Of a stretch of DNA of 64,000 nucleotides, positions 12,401-24,400 are shown piece by piece. The stretch's first letter is position 1, and the number at the start of each line of letters is the position of its first letter. This DNA comes from Andrena cerasifolii (lineage: Eukaryota > Arthropoda > Insecta > Hymenoptera > Andrenidae): positions 14,223,011-14,287,010 of the forward strand of contig NC_135125.1 of NCBI RefSeq assembly GCF_050908995.1, written 5' to 3'. Position numbers and translations under genes: made by a program. A model generated the notes under the pieces. The model did not search any database. It was given only the letters and a program-made list of their open reading frames with translations, and was not told the origin of the DNA.

Positions 12401-15400
12401 CGCCAGGTTTTCCTTCCTCTGTAGGTCCTTCAGTTGGTTTCCCTTCTTCAAAGGGCTTCTCAGTTTGACCTTCTTTTTCAATTGGCTTTTCTTCTTCAGA
12501 TGGTTTTACCTCAGCTGCAGGTCCTTCTTCAGTGGGTCCTTCCGTTGGTTTCTCTATCTCCGTAGGTTTTTCCCCCTCTACTGGTTTCATCTCTTCCACC
12601 GACCCTTCAGTTGTTTTTTCCTCCTCGGAAGGTTTTTCCTCCGCAGTCGGTTTTTCTTCTTCAATAGGCCCTTCTGTTGGTTTCTCTTCTTCAGCTGGTC
12701 CTTCTTTCTCAATAGGCCTTTCAGTCGACTTTTCTTTTTCAGTCGATGTTTGCTCTTCAATAGGGCTTTCAGTTGTCTTTTCTGCTTCAGCCGGCTGTTG
12801 TTCCTCTATTGCAGGCCTTTCAGTTGGTTTTTCCTCCGCAACGGGCTTTCCTTCTCCAGCAGGCACTTCAGTTGACTTTCCTTCTTCAGCAGGCGCTTCA
12901 GTTGGCTTCTGCTCTTCAGCAGGCGCTTCAGTTGGCTTCTGCTCTTCAGCAGGCGCTTGAGTTGGCTTGTCTTCCTCAGCAGGTGCTTCACTTGGCTTCT
13001 GCTCTTCAGCAGGCGCTTCAGTTGGCTTCTCTTCCTCAGCAGGTGCTTCACTTGGCTTCTGCTCTTCAGCAGGCGCTTCACTTGGCTTCTCTTCTTCAGC
13101 AGGTGCTTCGCTTGATGTCTGCTCCTCAACTGGAACTTCAGTTGGCTCCTGCTCCTGGGCGGGTGCTTCACTTGGCTTCGGCTCCTCAGCAGATTTCTCT
13201 TCTTCAACCGGTGCTTGAGTTGCTTTTTCTTCTTCAGCAGGCTGTTCTCCTTTAATCGGACCTTCAGTTGCTTGTTCTTCCTCTGCAGGTTTTCCCTCTG
13301 CCATAGGTCCTTCAGTTGCCTGTCCTTCCTCTGCAGGTTTTCCCTCTGCCATAGGTCCTTCAGTTGCCTGTCCTTCCACTGCAGGTTTTCCCTCTGCCAT
13401 AGGTCCTTCAGTTGCCTGTTCTTCCACTGCAGGTTTTCCCTCTGCCATAGGTCCTTCGGTTACCTGTCCTTCCTCTGCAAGCGTTCCTTCTGCCATAGGT
13501 CCTTCAGTTGCCTGTCCTTCCTCTGCAGGTGTTTCCCCTACCATAGGTCCTTCTGTTGCCTGCCCTTCCTCTGCAGGCTTTTCCTGTTCCATGGGACTTT
13601 CAGTGGGCTTCTCCTCCGCAGGTTTTTCCTCTGCAATAGGTCCTTCGGTGGGCTTTTCCTCCTCTGTAGGTTTTTCCTGTTCAATGGGTCCTTCGGTGGG
13701 CTTTCCTTCCTCTGTATGTTTTTCCTCTGCAACAGGCCCTTCAGTTGGCATTTCTTCGCCAAAAGGCTTCTGTTCTTCAGCGGGCTTTTCAGTTGGCTTC
13801 TCTTCTTCAAGAGATGGCTTCTGAGTGCCCTCTGCTACTGCCTTCTCCTGCTCCTTCTCTAGACCCACTTCTTCATCTTCCTTACGTTCACTAATCGGAG
13901 GCTTAGTTGGCTTCTGTTCCCCAAGAGGAGCCTGAGCTCCCTCCTTCTCTAATCCTGCTGCGGTGATCGGTTCCTCAGTCGACGGCAGTTCAGCCATTGG
14001 CCTTTCAGTCTCAGCTTCCTCTTTCATCGCAATACCTGGTTCTTCCGTCTTCTGCTCCTCTTGAACCCCTTCCGTGGAATGTTCTTTGGTTAATGGTGCT
14101 TCAGTCTGCTCGACACCAGGTTGCTCTGTAGGCTCTGGTTCCTCTGTTTTCTTTTCTTCCACGGGGACTACCGTTGGGTGAACTTCCACCGTCAAAGTGC
14201 CTTCAGTTGGCTTCTCAACTTCCTCAGTCACCGGCGAACTTTCAACTTCCGGAGCGAGTGTTCCTTGAGGAGCTTCTTCTACAGCAGGCTGCTCACTACT
14301 TCCACTCTCACTGACAGGCATTTGCGGTGTGCTTCCCTCTTCAGCTTCAGACACCTTGACAGTAGTCTGCTCTTCACCTGAAACTGGTTTCTCAGTCACC
14401 TGCTCCTCAGGTTTCTCACTTGGCAAAGCTTCCTCTGGTGCACTCGTAGCTTCTTCTTCCTGTCCCATAGGCGTCTTTTCTTCAGCAACCGGTTTCTGTT
14501 CTGGAACTGGACTCACTTCCGTAGAAGTGACCCCCTGTTCAACGAGTGGAGCCTCGGTCGAGTGAGCCAAGGTGGTTGCTTCCTTACCCTCAGTACTCTG
14601 TTCTTCACCAGCTGGCTTTTCCGTTGCGTGTTCCTCAATAGCAGGTGTCTGTAATGGTGCCTCGGATGAGTGCTCTTCAGACTGCCCTTCTTCCTCACCC
14701 GACGATTCTTCTTTAGATGGAACCCTTTCACTAGAGTCGCCGACTTCCTCAGAAGAGGTTTCCCCGGATTCTTCGATAGTTAACCCCTTTGTTGGCAACT
14801 CCTCCTCAACGGACACCTCCTTCGACGGTGGAGCCTCGGACGAGGGAGCCTCGGTAGCCTGTTCCTCTGGTACAGTGGCTTTCTCCGTCTGTTGAGTCTG
14901 TTCCTGCGGCATCTGTTGCGTCGAAGCCTCCAGGCCAGCCTCAGTAGTCTGGGAGACGCTTTCAGTTACTTCTACCTTCTCCTCGGGCACCTGAGCAGCT
15001 TCGGTAACCGAAGGGACGGCTTCTGCCATCTCCTTATCCTGGCTTACTGAAGCTTCAGTCACAGAAGGCTCCTCTGGCGCCTGCGCCGCAACTGTAGTTC
15101 CTTCCTCGCCCGCCATGGTTCCTTCTTCTTTGGGACTAATAGTAGTTTCTCTTGCAGGTGGAAGATACGTCGTAGGAACCTTTTGTGGAGCTTCAGTGAC
15201 GAGACTGCTGGGTACATGGAACTCTGGTGGCTTCATGTCAACGTAGCCTTCCGTTATGTGAACCTCGGTGACTGCTTCCTGATCCTCCGCCTTGCTTTCA
15301 GGTACACGATCTGTCGCAGAGATACCGGGTGGACCTTGCTCCGGGATCACAGGCGCTTCTTCTTCTACATGGTGTTCGTGGGCAGGTTCTTCAAGAGTAA

Positions 15401-18400
15401 TAGGCTGATCGGTAGGAATGCCATCCTCTTTCTTGGGAACTATACCGGGCAGTTCCTCGGGAGCTTTATGATCGTGCACTTCTAATTCTGGTTTCTGTTC
15501 AATGGCGCCTTCCGTAACTCCTTGCTCTTCGCCACCTTCTGGGAAGATGCTACCTTGCGTGGGTTCTTCTTCAGCTGGACTGACCTCCGTCGTCTTTTCC
15601 TTCTCCTCTTCTTCACTAGGAACCTGTTCAGTGCTTGGAACCTCATGGACAGGTTTCTCGGTGGGCATTTCTGCTACTGGAGTGGTTACTTCTTCTGGCT
15701 CTCCTTCAATTGGTCCCGGTGTCGACAGCTTCTCCTCTGCTTCGGGAACTATTGCCGGAGCATCGGTTCCTTTGGCTGATTCCGTCACTGGCTCTTCACC
15801 CAAGCTTTCAGCCGTAGTCACTTTCTCTTCAACAGAAGGCTCGGTCATCTTTTCTTCAGCTGGAAGCTCCGGTGCTTCCGTAGCCTTCTCTGTTTCCACG
15901 GATGGCTGTTCCACTTTGGAAATGGTGGCTTCAGTGGCAGGTGCTTGCTCCTCCAAGCTAGACACAGCTTCTTCCGTAGGTTTTACTTCAACCATGCCTT
16001 CTTCTTCCATCTTTCCAGTACCTGGCAGCTCTGTTGACTGCTCAGTTGGCAGTTGAGTTGGCTGTTCCTTTTGTGGTATGCCTTCTCCGAGCTCCTTTTC
16101 TTCCAGAGTTCCTTTCGTGGCTACTTCCTCTTCGACTTGCTCTTGAGTGGTAGCTTCTTGGGGCACCTCCTCCGCCTTCGCGGACGTCGATTCTGAGACT
16201 TCCTGTGGAACTGAAGCTTCTGTAACTCCTTGAGTAACCACCTCTGCAGGCCTAGCAGTCATTTCTTCGCCTGTTTCTTCCTTGACTGGCGCCTCGGTCG
16301 CTTGACCCTCAGCTTCTTGAGGCGGTTCCGCCGAGCTGACTCCTGCGCCAGGTTCTGTTACAGAAAGAACACCCTCCGTGGTGTACTCCTCCGAAATACC
16401 AGTCTCCTTCTGTGTCGTTTGAGATTCCGGAGTAGCGGTTCCTTCCTCTGGGAGAGCCTCCGCTGGAGTTTCTTTCTTTGGCATCTCTGTGGGTGGCACG
16501 CCTTCCGTAACGCCTTCGGTACTGCTCTCTGCTTTGTGGTCCTGTGGAATAACGTTATCATGCCCTGGGAAGGACTCTTCGGTAGTTTCAGGCTGTGTAA
16601 CTTCCTTTTCTTCTTCAGCTTCCGTTATGGACGGGCCAGTAGACTCTGGAGCTGGTTCCTCGGTGAGTTGGTCTTCGCCTCTTGGCAACGTTACGAGTCC
16701 ACCTTGTCCTTCGTCGTCTGCACAGAATAAAGGTTCCCGTACAGTCGGATCGTGGGACACTGAAGTCTCGACTTCGCGTCACTTTTCTAAGCTAAATGAA
16801 AGATCTCTTACCGCATTGGTATGTAGTTGGGCAACATTTTCCGTCTGGCGGTGGCATGGCGGTGCAGTTCTTCCCGTGAGTTTTCATGGGCGTCCCGCAG
16901 TTTTCAACGGCGCAGGCGATGTCACCGTGGAAGCAGTAGCAATGCTGGCAGGGCTGCGTCGAATTGATAAGGTCACCATCCTCGTACACCTTTCCTTCGT
17001 GGTAGCATTGCGGCGTCGCTCCGGGAGCCATCGTGGTGGTCATGATGAGGCCAGGCGTTGGTTCAACCGTCGTCGCAAGTTCCTCGTCGTATTCTGTTCG
17101 CAGATTAGCAGAAATTATTTATAGCGAAATTACAGACGCACAGAGTATTTTATAACTTTTAAAACGTGAATGTTTTCTGACACTCACCGCAATTGTATTT
17201 GACTGGGCAGCAGACTCCGGGTTGATAGACTGGCCTGCATCCAGCCACGCGCAACGTGCACTCCTGCATCACGCAAGTGGTCCTGTTCCTGATGCAATAG
17301 CACAGCTCGCAAGGATTCTGCGGATCGATTGACAACTGGGCGCCGTCCGCGTAGAAGCGATCGTTGACGTTGCACCCGTAATTGTCATGGAAGCCGAGCG
17401 CCGTGGAGCCGGACGTCGCTGGCACAGTGGTCGTGGACGTCAACAGTTGCACCGGGACCTCCGGGCAAGTGATGACCGGGCAGCATTGATCCGGACGTTT
17501 CTCGACGGTGCAGTCTTGGCCGATCGCCTTCGTGAAGGGGCAGACCCTCAGGTAGCACATCAGCATTCGATTGTGGCAGGTGCAGTTCAAGCACGGCTCG
17601 TTCGTGAGAATTCTGTCGCCTTCGTCGTAGTGCTGGTAGTTGTAGTAGCATCCTGACGTGGCTGTGGGATTTGTCCAGTAATTAGAATACTACTCCCTTC
17701 CTTCCTTGCTTCTCAATTATTTCTCCGCGATTCTCGAACGCGTGGAATTTATATTTCTTTCGCTCCGGGTATCGGAGGATACATTGCTGCTTTTTTAAAA
17801 TTATTGCAATCGGATGCAATGCTTTGCGATTCGGTAAGACGTGCCGCAATTTACGATCACGCGACGCGGTAATCGGCTGGTGGTGAACGTTTTTAATATT
17901 CATCGACAGGATCGATTGAAAGCGGTGCCGTGTAAGAATCGTCGAGGCGGCACGTGCCGCCTGTTCGGCCGCGATACAATTAACATCACGTCGGTGTCGC
18001 GTACATTTATTACGAGCAATAAAACTCGCCGCGTTGTACATACCTCCATCGTACTCCGCTACTTGTGTGGTATCCTGGTCGTATACTGGGGCTGTAACAG
18101 AAAGAAGATAAGTATTGTTCGAGCGTCACGTGTATGGGGCGTACGGTTAAATCTGTCGCTAGAAATGGTCGACGATCTACGTCAGTCCTATCCAAATCCT
18201 ATTCTCCGAGCAAAATAGAGTTCCTTCCTTTCGTCTGCGTTACCGTAGCATAAGACTAACGTGCACATGCGAAGATCCAATAAAAAATATAAAATCTCGT
18301 TTGATTATTCGTTGCTATTTATGTAGGGAATGCACGATGCTTTGACTGAAATTTTGCTGCATACCCTGTAATTAACATATTTACATCAAAGTCTCTATTA

Positions 18401-21400
18401 CGTTGAAGTTGAACGGAGGAAAGCTTGGACCACGGTTTCACGATTTTCTTCGTGGAACTTTGAACGGTATACCCCATAAGTTTCACCGCGCACTCCCCTC
18501 GATATTCCCCATTAAGAATTGCCCTGCGCTGCTGGCGAGATTAGCTCTATCGAGGAGAAACAATGCCCGGGCAAATCAGCGAATGGATTCGAGATGAACG
18601 TGCCACGTCGTCGGTGCAATATTCCACGACGCGACGCAAGGCGAGATAATCCTCGGAACTCCATTTCCCATGGAATTCGCGGGGAAGGGAGTCGTGTCTC
18701 TGCGTTGCGCGCAGTTTATCATAGTAATTACCGGCGGGATGCGTTTGTCCGGAGGGTGAACCGGCCTTAACAACGGAGTGAGTCAAAGCGTCATATGGCG
18801 CGAGCGTACGTGGGCGAATTCTCGTTAACACCCTCGCCCCAGTCGAACGAATTGTATGGCGAGTGCGCACGGAATACAGAATTCCCTTTTTGCCCTCTCT
18901 TTCCAGACCGATCCAGTCCCCCTTCCTTTCTGTGCCGTTCCCTCTGTCTACGGCGACGAAGCCCCGCGGAAACGCGTGCAGACGCATCCAGCACGCCCGC
19001 GCTTCATTCTCTCGCCAGCGTTCCTCTCCTTGCGCGCACCGTTTTCGCAATTTCTTTGGGATTGAAGTGCCCGCGCGCCCGGGACTCGAGAGTTCGATTG
19101 TTTCCCTGAAACGCGACACGCCACCCTCCGACGGCACAATCGCTCATCCATTCTTCCCACTCGTACAATAAGCCTTTCTGCTCGTCGATAGGATCTTCTG
19201 CTTCCTCTCCTCCTGTTTCAAAGTCTCGGGGCTTTTCCAAGATTCGCGCGCGGATTTTCTTGACAGTGGCGCGAGTGGCGGGGGAGGTAACGTTTTGGAA
19301 AGCTTCCCTTGCGGACTTTCCTCGAAAGTCATCCGGGAACTCCTTGGAATGCGCGAAACGTGCCCGCACGCGGATACGTGCATTGCGAGGCGAAGCTTTC
19401 GAATGCCCAGCGTAATTCTTTCATTGAATGTACCGAGCTGGCAGATTTATTATGAGGCAACGAAGATTGCTTGCTAATATTTTCGCTTCGCGCTTTATGA
19501 TGGAATTTCTCCGAGCACCGTCGTCGCTACGTTCTTCCCACTGAGAGACCCCGGTTACGTGATTTCCGTGTCAATCTTCGTACAGTACGAGGCACAGACC
19601 AAGGTATTCTATACCTGGTCTGTGGTACGAGGAATCTTCTAAGTTACTGTAGAAGAAAAAGTGCGGGCCACCGATCGGGTGCCTGGCCCGGGGATCGAAC
19701 TCGGGACCTTTCGCTTGCCGGGCGAGTGATTCGACCACTACTCTACCCAGAGCCGGCGACTCTTCTTCTTCTCCAAGTGAATATATTCTAAACACAACTT
19801 AACTAACGGGGTGCTACCTAACGCCTATATTACCAACTCGTGTAGGCAGGTATTAAAACAATCCAACATCGATGCAAAGTATCCACGAGCAAGGAATCGC
19901 GGGAGCACCCACGTCCCATTAGAGCTGTTCGAGTACTCGGAAAAAGCGAGCCGAGCCTGAGTCGGCTCGAAGAACCGGTCCGAGCCGAGTACTCGAAAAA
20001 AAGCGAGCGGCTCGAATAGAACCGAGAACTCGAATTTTTTCGAGCAGGCCGAAAGAACCGAGAACTCGAATTTTTTTCGAGCAGGCCGAAAGAACCGAGA
20101 ACTCAAATTTTTTCGAGCGGGCCGAAAGAACCGAGCGGGCCGAAAGTACCGAGTGGGCCGAAAGTACCGAACAGTTCGATGTATCGAGTAGTTTCAAGCT
20201 TGAATGTTTCGAATATTTTAGAATATGTTTATATACTGGATAATGTTTCGTAACTATTATTATTATTATTTCGACTTTATTACTCGTTAAACAGAAAATA
20301 TAGTACATAAGGAAAAAGTAAGATACGATTAAGGCGAGGCCGCAGTAATAATGTGAGTAATTAAAATATAAACTGCAAATGAAAGTATTCTCTAACTATT
20401 GAAAATAAATAAAGTCAAAATAATAATAATAATAATAATAATTACAAACCATTATCCAGTATATAAACATATTCTAAAATATTCGAAACATTAAAGCTTC
20501 AAACTACTCGACACATCGGTACTTTCCGCCCGCTCGGTTTTCTTCGAGCCGCTCGAAAAAATCGAGTTCTCGGTTCTGTTCGAACCGCTCGAAAATATTC
20601 GAGTTCTCGGTTCTATTCAAGCTACTCGGTTCTATTCGAGCCGCTCGCTTTTTTCGAGTACTCGGCTCGGCTCGGTCCGAATTTCAAGCTACTCGAATAC
20701 TCGAGTACTCGAACAGCCCTAAGTCCCATCCCGAGCACCCATTAGCGACGCGGTCGGAAATCGGTGGTGCGAGGTTGAGATGCGCGACGCGTGCGTTTCC
20801 GCAAGGTGGCCCAGGCCGAGCGCGCGGACATTCGTTTCCGTGCGTGGTGGCGACGGGCCCTCGCGAATCAGCATTCCGCGGCGGCAGGCCGCGCGGGCTC
20901 GGCGCGGACGTCGGGCGGCGGTGCTTTCCAGCGAATTGAATTGTACTGGGAAGCAGAGGCGAGCTCCGTGAATGGAAGGGCCCACGGTTCGCCGGGCGAG
21001 TCCCACGAACGGGGCCCAGCCGCGTGCCTCCACGTTACACGGAGCCCCCGGCACGTACGTAAATACGTGTACATCGGGGCCCGCCGAGACGATTCTTGTC
21101 TCGCACGGTGGCTGTGCTAAATTATTGCGCCGGTTCGGGCCCGCTACGCCGACTCTGCCGGCGACACTTTATCGAGGTGTCCGCGAGTCGCGCGTGATTA
21201 CAATCGCAGATGACTCTCCGCCGCGAGAATAATGCCCGCGAACCGGGGGACCGGGGGGAATTTACGCGAGTCACAGGTGTACCGGGGCCCGTTACCCTTC
21301 CCCGTCACGAAGCAGCTTGCGAGGAAATCGCTTTTTGCGCCCGTCAAGACTATTTCCACGGCGGAGTACCGGTTTCTGTGGCGGACCGTTTCCGCCGTGT

Positions 21401-24400
21401 CGAAACTGGACGGACCGTTGTTGCGCGGCAGGCGAGCCGCGATCCTAATCGATTTCGAGACGATCGATGGATTCAAGCGCGGCTGAACCGACAGCTGGTT
21501 AACGGGACCGTTCGCTCCCCGGGGATCCAATGGGCGCGAGGTGTTTCTATTGCCGCGACGGTGTAGTCGGAGGAGCCGAGTGCCTGACGGCTCAAGAAAC
21601 CGTGTTCCGGTCACTCTGTTACGCGGAGGCTCCTTCAATCACGGAATTCCAGGTTAATTGCGGTAATTAACCAAGGACAAACGGGCCGTAAGGACTCTGG
21701 CTGCTTATCGCCCCCGACAATAATCGCGATCTCGCCTCGAGCGTAGAGCAGCGATTCCTGCATTTGCATGCACGCTGATCGAGGCCAGATCCTGCGAGCC
21801 TCGGTGACTCGCGGTGAGTCATTATGTAAGTCAACGTTCTTCGATTGTCTTGCTTCTCTGAGTGATCGTTACTGGCGAGGGCATTTCGCGATCTCGCATC
21901 AGCTGGAATTTCGGGTGGAAGCGAAGAAGTCTGCCCATCCATGGTGAAGCTACCACATTTCAAGATCCAGGAGAGGGCGCGAGAGCAAATAAGGCGTCGA
22001 ATGAAACTGTTAGCTTTTATAAATAACAGTTATTCATCGAACTTTTAAATTTTAAATCACTTAGTTTCAAGGGTGAAATATAAAAGTTAGGAATATCTTT
22101 TTAATTAGTATTATTTAAGGAAATGGAAGAGGTAAATTTAGAGGAGAAAGCACGTTGTGATTTTTATAGAATTATTTTCACCGAACGGTTTAAGCTTTCA
22201 ACTTCAGATGTGGGTAGCTACCCCGCAATACTTTCAGGAAATCTGCTTGTCGCAACTTGACGGCGCTTTTCAGAGCGGAATAAATATTCCTGTTTAAATA
22301 TAATTCCTTGGCATTTTCAAGAAAATAAAAGTCTCGTATTTATACAAAAATTTATGGAACAAAAGTTTCAGTAAATAACAGTTTTCTCGGAACAGGAAAG
22401 ATAATAGAAAATCACAGTGATTTGATGATTGAAAATTTCAACAATTTCATTCGACCCCCGGGAGCAAAGTGATCGAGCGCGCGTTATGAAATCATCCACG
22501 GCGGCCTTGCCTCTCGCGAAAGTTCATTACCATCAACCGCGCACGCTCCGATGAGCAGCCGGCTGCCTGCTCCGCGGCGAGTATCGCGTGCACGAAATTC
22601 TGCACTACGTGTCTGCCAAGGTCGCGGTCTGCCTGGACCGCAACCGCCGCCGTGAAGGAATCCTCGTCCTCGGCGATGAAAAACACGATGCAACAATTTC
22701 GCCTCTCGTTGGCGCGGATGAAAAGGCTCATTAGGATGGGACGACGAATGTCCGCGGCGTGAATGGATCTGCGGTCGTCCGCGCTCGCTGTTAAACGCTT
22801 TATTACTGTGCCGTTCAGCGAGGATTAGAGGATTCTTTCCTGGCTTCGCTTTTGTGGAGGAAGAGGGTGCAAGCAGTCGTTTGCTGGGTAATTTGAATCG
22901 CGACTCGAGACACGAGTGATCAGAGTTGGGTCCTTGGTGGTACGAAGACACCTACATAGGAAGCTCAGAATTGGAAATGAGAAAAAAAATTGAGCGGCGA
23001 ATTTCCACGATTGGATTCTCCTGTTTTAGATTTCATATAACATCCCAAACTCTTCGCAAATGAAATTCGATTCTTGGAGCTAAATCTGCCGGCATAACTT
23101 AGCTTCCCGACTCGTTCCTACGGTGCCGCAAAGTTTGATAGAGTCATCAGTGTCTGCCGTTTACAATCCAGAATGCTGTTTTCACGCGTGCTCGTGATTG
23201 CCAGGTGACACTGATTGTACACGCTGGACAATGATCCCGGCACCTGCTCTTAAGCTTGCCACGGGAAATTCAAGTCCCCCGTAATCAGTCGGGGAGTATC
23301 GTCGTTCATGGCCTCCCGACAGTCAATGTCAATGTCATTGCTATCGAGTATGCTGCGCGGAGAAAAGCTGGCCGACCGGTTCTGTCGTAATACGCTGGTG
23401 CACGCCTGCAACGGCCGCGCTGCATTCGAGGACGGGCATAAATTATTTTCTACCTGCCGGCGGGTTCATTGCCGCGCTATTGGAAAGCTTGCGGCGTCGT
23501 TCGATCGATAAAAGGAGTTTGGAGTCGCGTGGGGCCTGTGATCGAGTTCCCACGATCATCGTGGATGCTGGTGCGTCTTTATCAGCGAATTTGGAAAATA
23601 TTTTGACGATCAGTTTGCAGGAAGCTTCTGCCCCCGATTACTAACCCTTCGTTGACACTCTAGGTGCGAGCTACCCACAGGCTGATTTTCACTGATTTTG
23701 AGTGGATATTCGTGGAATAACTGTTTTTCTTTTCAATTACCGAAATAGCCCATCTTCTGTATGCAAAGTAAATACCTGTTTTTCCAAGTATTATATCTGA
23801 ACAACAGCTCCGTGGTTTTTCAGCTTCTAATATTGAAAATTGTGAAAGTCACAATTTTTTGAAGATTTTATCGTATTTTCTCGACACATGGTAATCTAGA
23901 TTTTTTTTACAAAAACTGTCATAAAATTTCAATGAAAAATACATTGGAATACATTCTAGAGACCTTGAATTTGACCCGTGATTTTTTACATAACGATTGG
24001 ACTCTTTAGATGAGAATGGCAGTCGTTGGAAAATGGCTCCGAGCGTGAGCCACTCAGTATGTCAAATTTGATCGAAGAAAGAGGTGCGTCAACGAAGGGC
24101 TAATCTTCCCGGCGATAAGCCCCCGCGTAAACGATATTCCACTGTGGAAGATGTTCGCGCCAGTATATAAGATAGCAGTCTGTTGCCGAGAAGACGTCCG
24201 TCGACTTGAATGCACGGAGATTTCCCGCGAGTAAGCCTGCGCGAGATCTCGAATCGCGGGACGCTTGGCAGGGATTAACACGATTATTTAATCCGTGTCA
24301 CGGCTGTGTTGCACCCACGCGGCCCGTTATACCCTTCGTCGAATGACCGCCGCTGACCTTTCGCAAGTAGCCAGGAAAGCGCAGAGGAGAGAGGAAAGAA

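Noticed and set aside
6804..16730. Many long plus-strand ORFs (up to about 308 codons), rich in Ser/Gly/Phe or Leu/Gln, over the Tenectin exon
   Set aside because: They are antisense shadows. The sense strand's repetitive GAA/CCT/ACT codons rarely give stops on the opposite strand, and the antisense peptides have no domains.
19675..19760. A functional tRNA gene
   Set aside because: A and B boxes are present, but I could not form a clean acceptor and anticodon stem, and a non-tRNA body follows.
22484..22951. 155-codon minus-strand ORF as a candidate gene
   Set aside because: No domain, Arg-rich chance composition, overlapping ORF in another frame, and no supporting splice sites.
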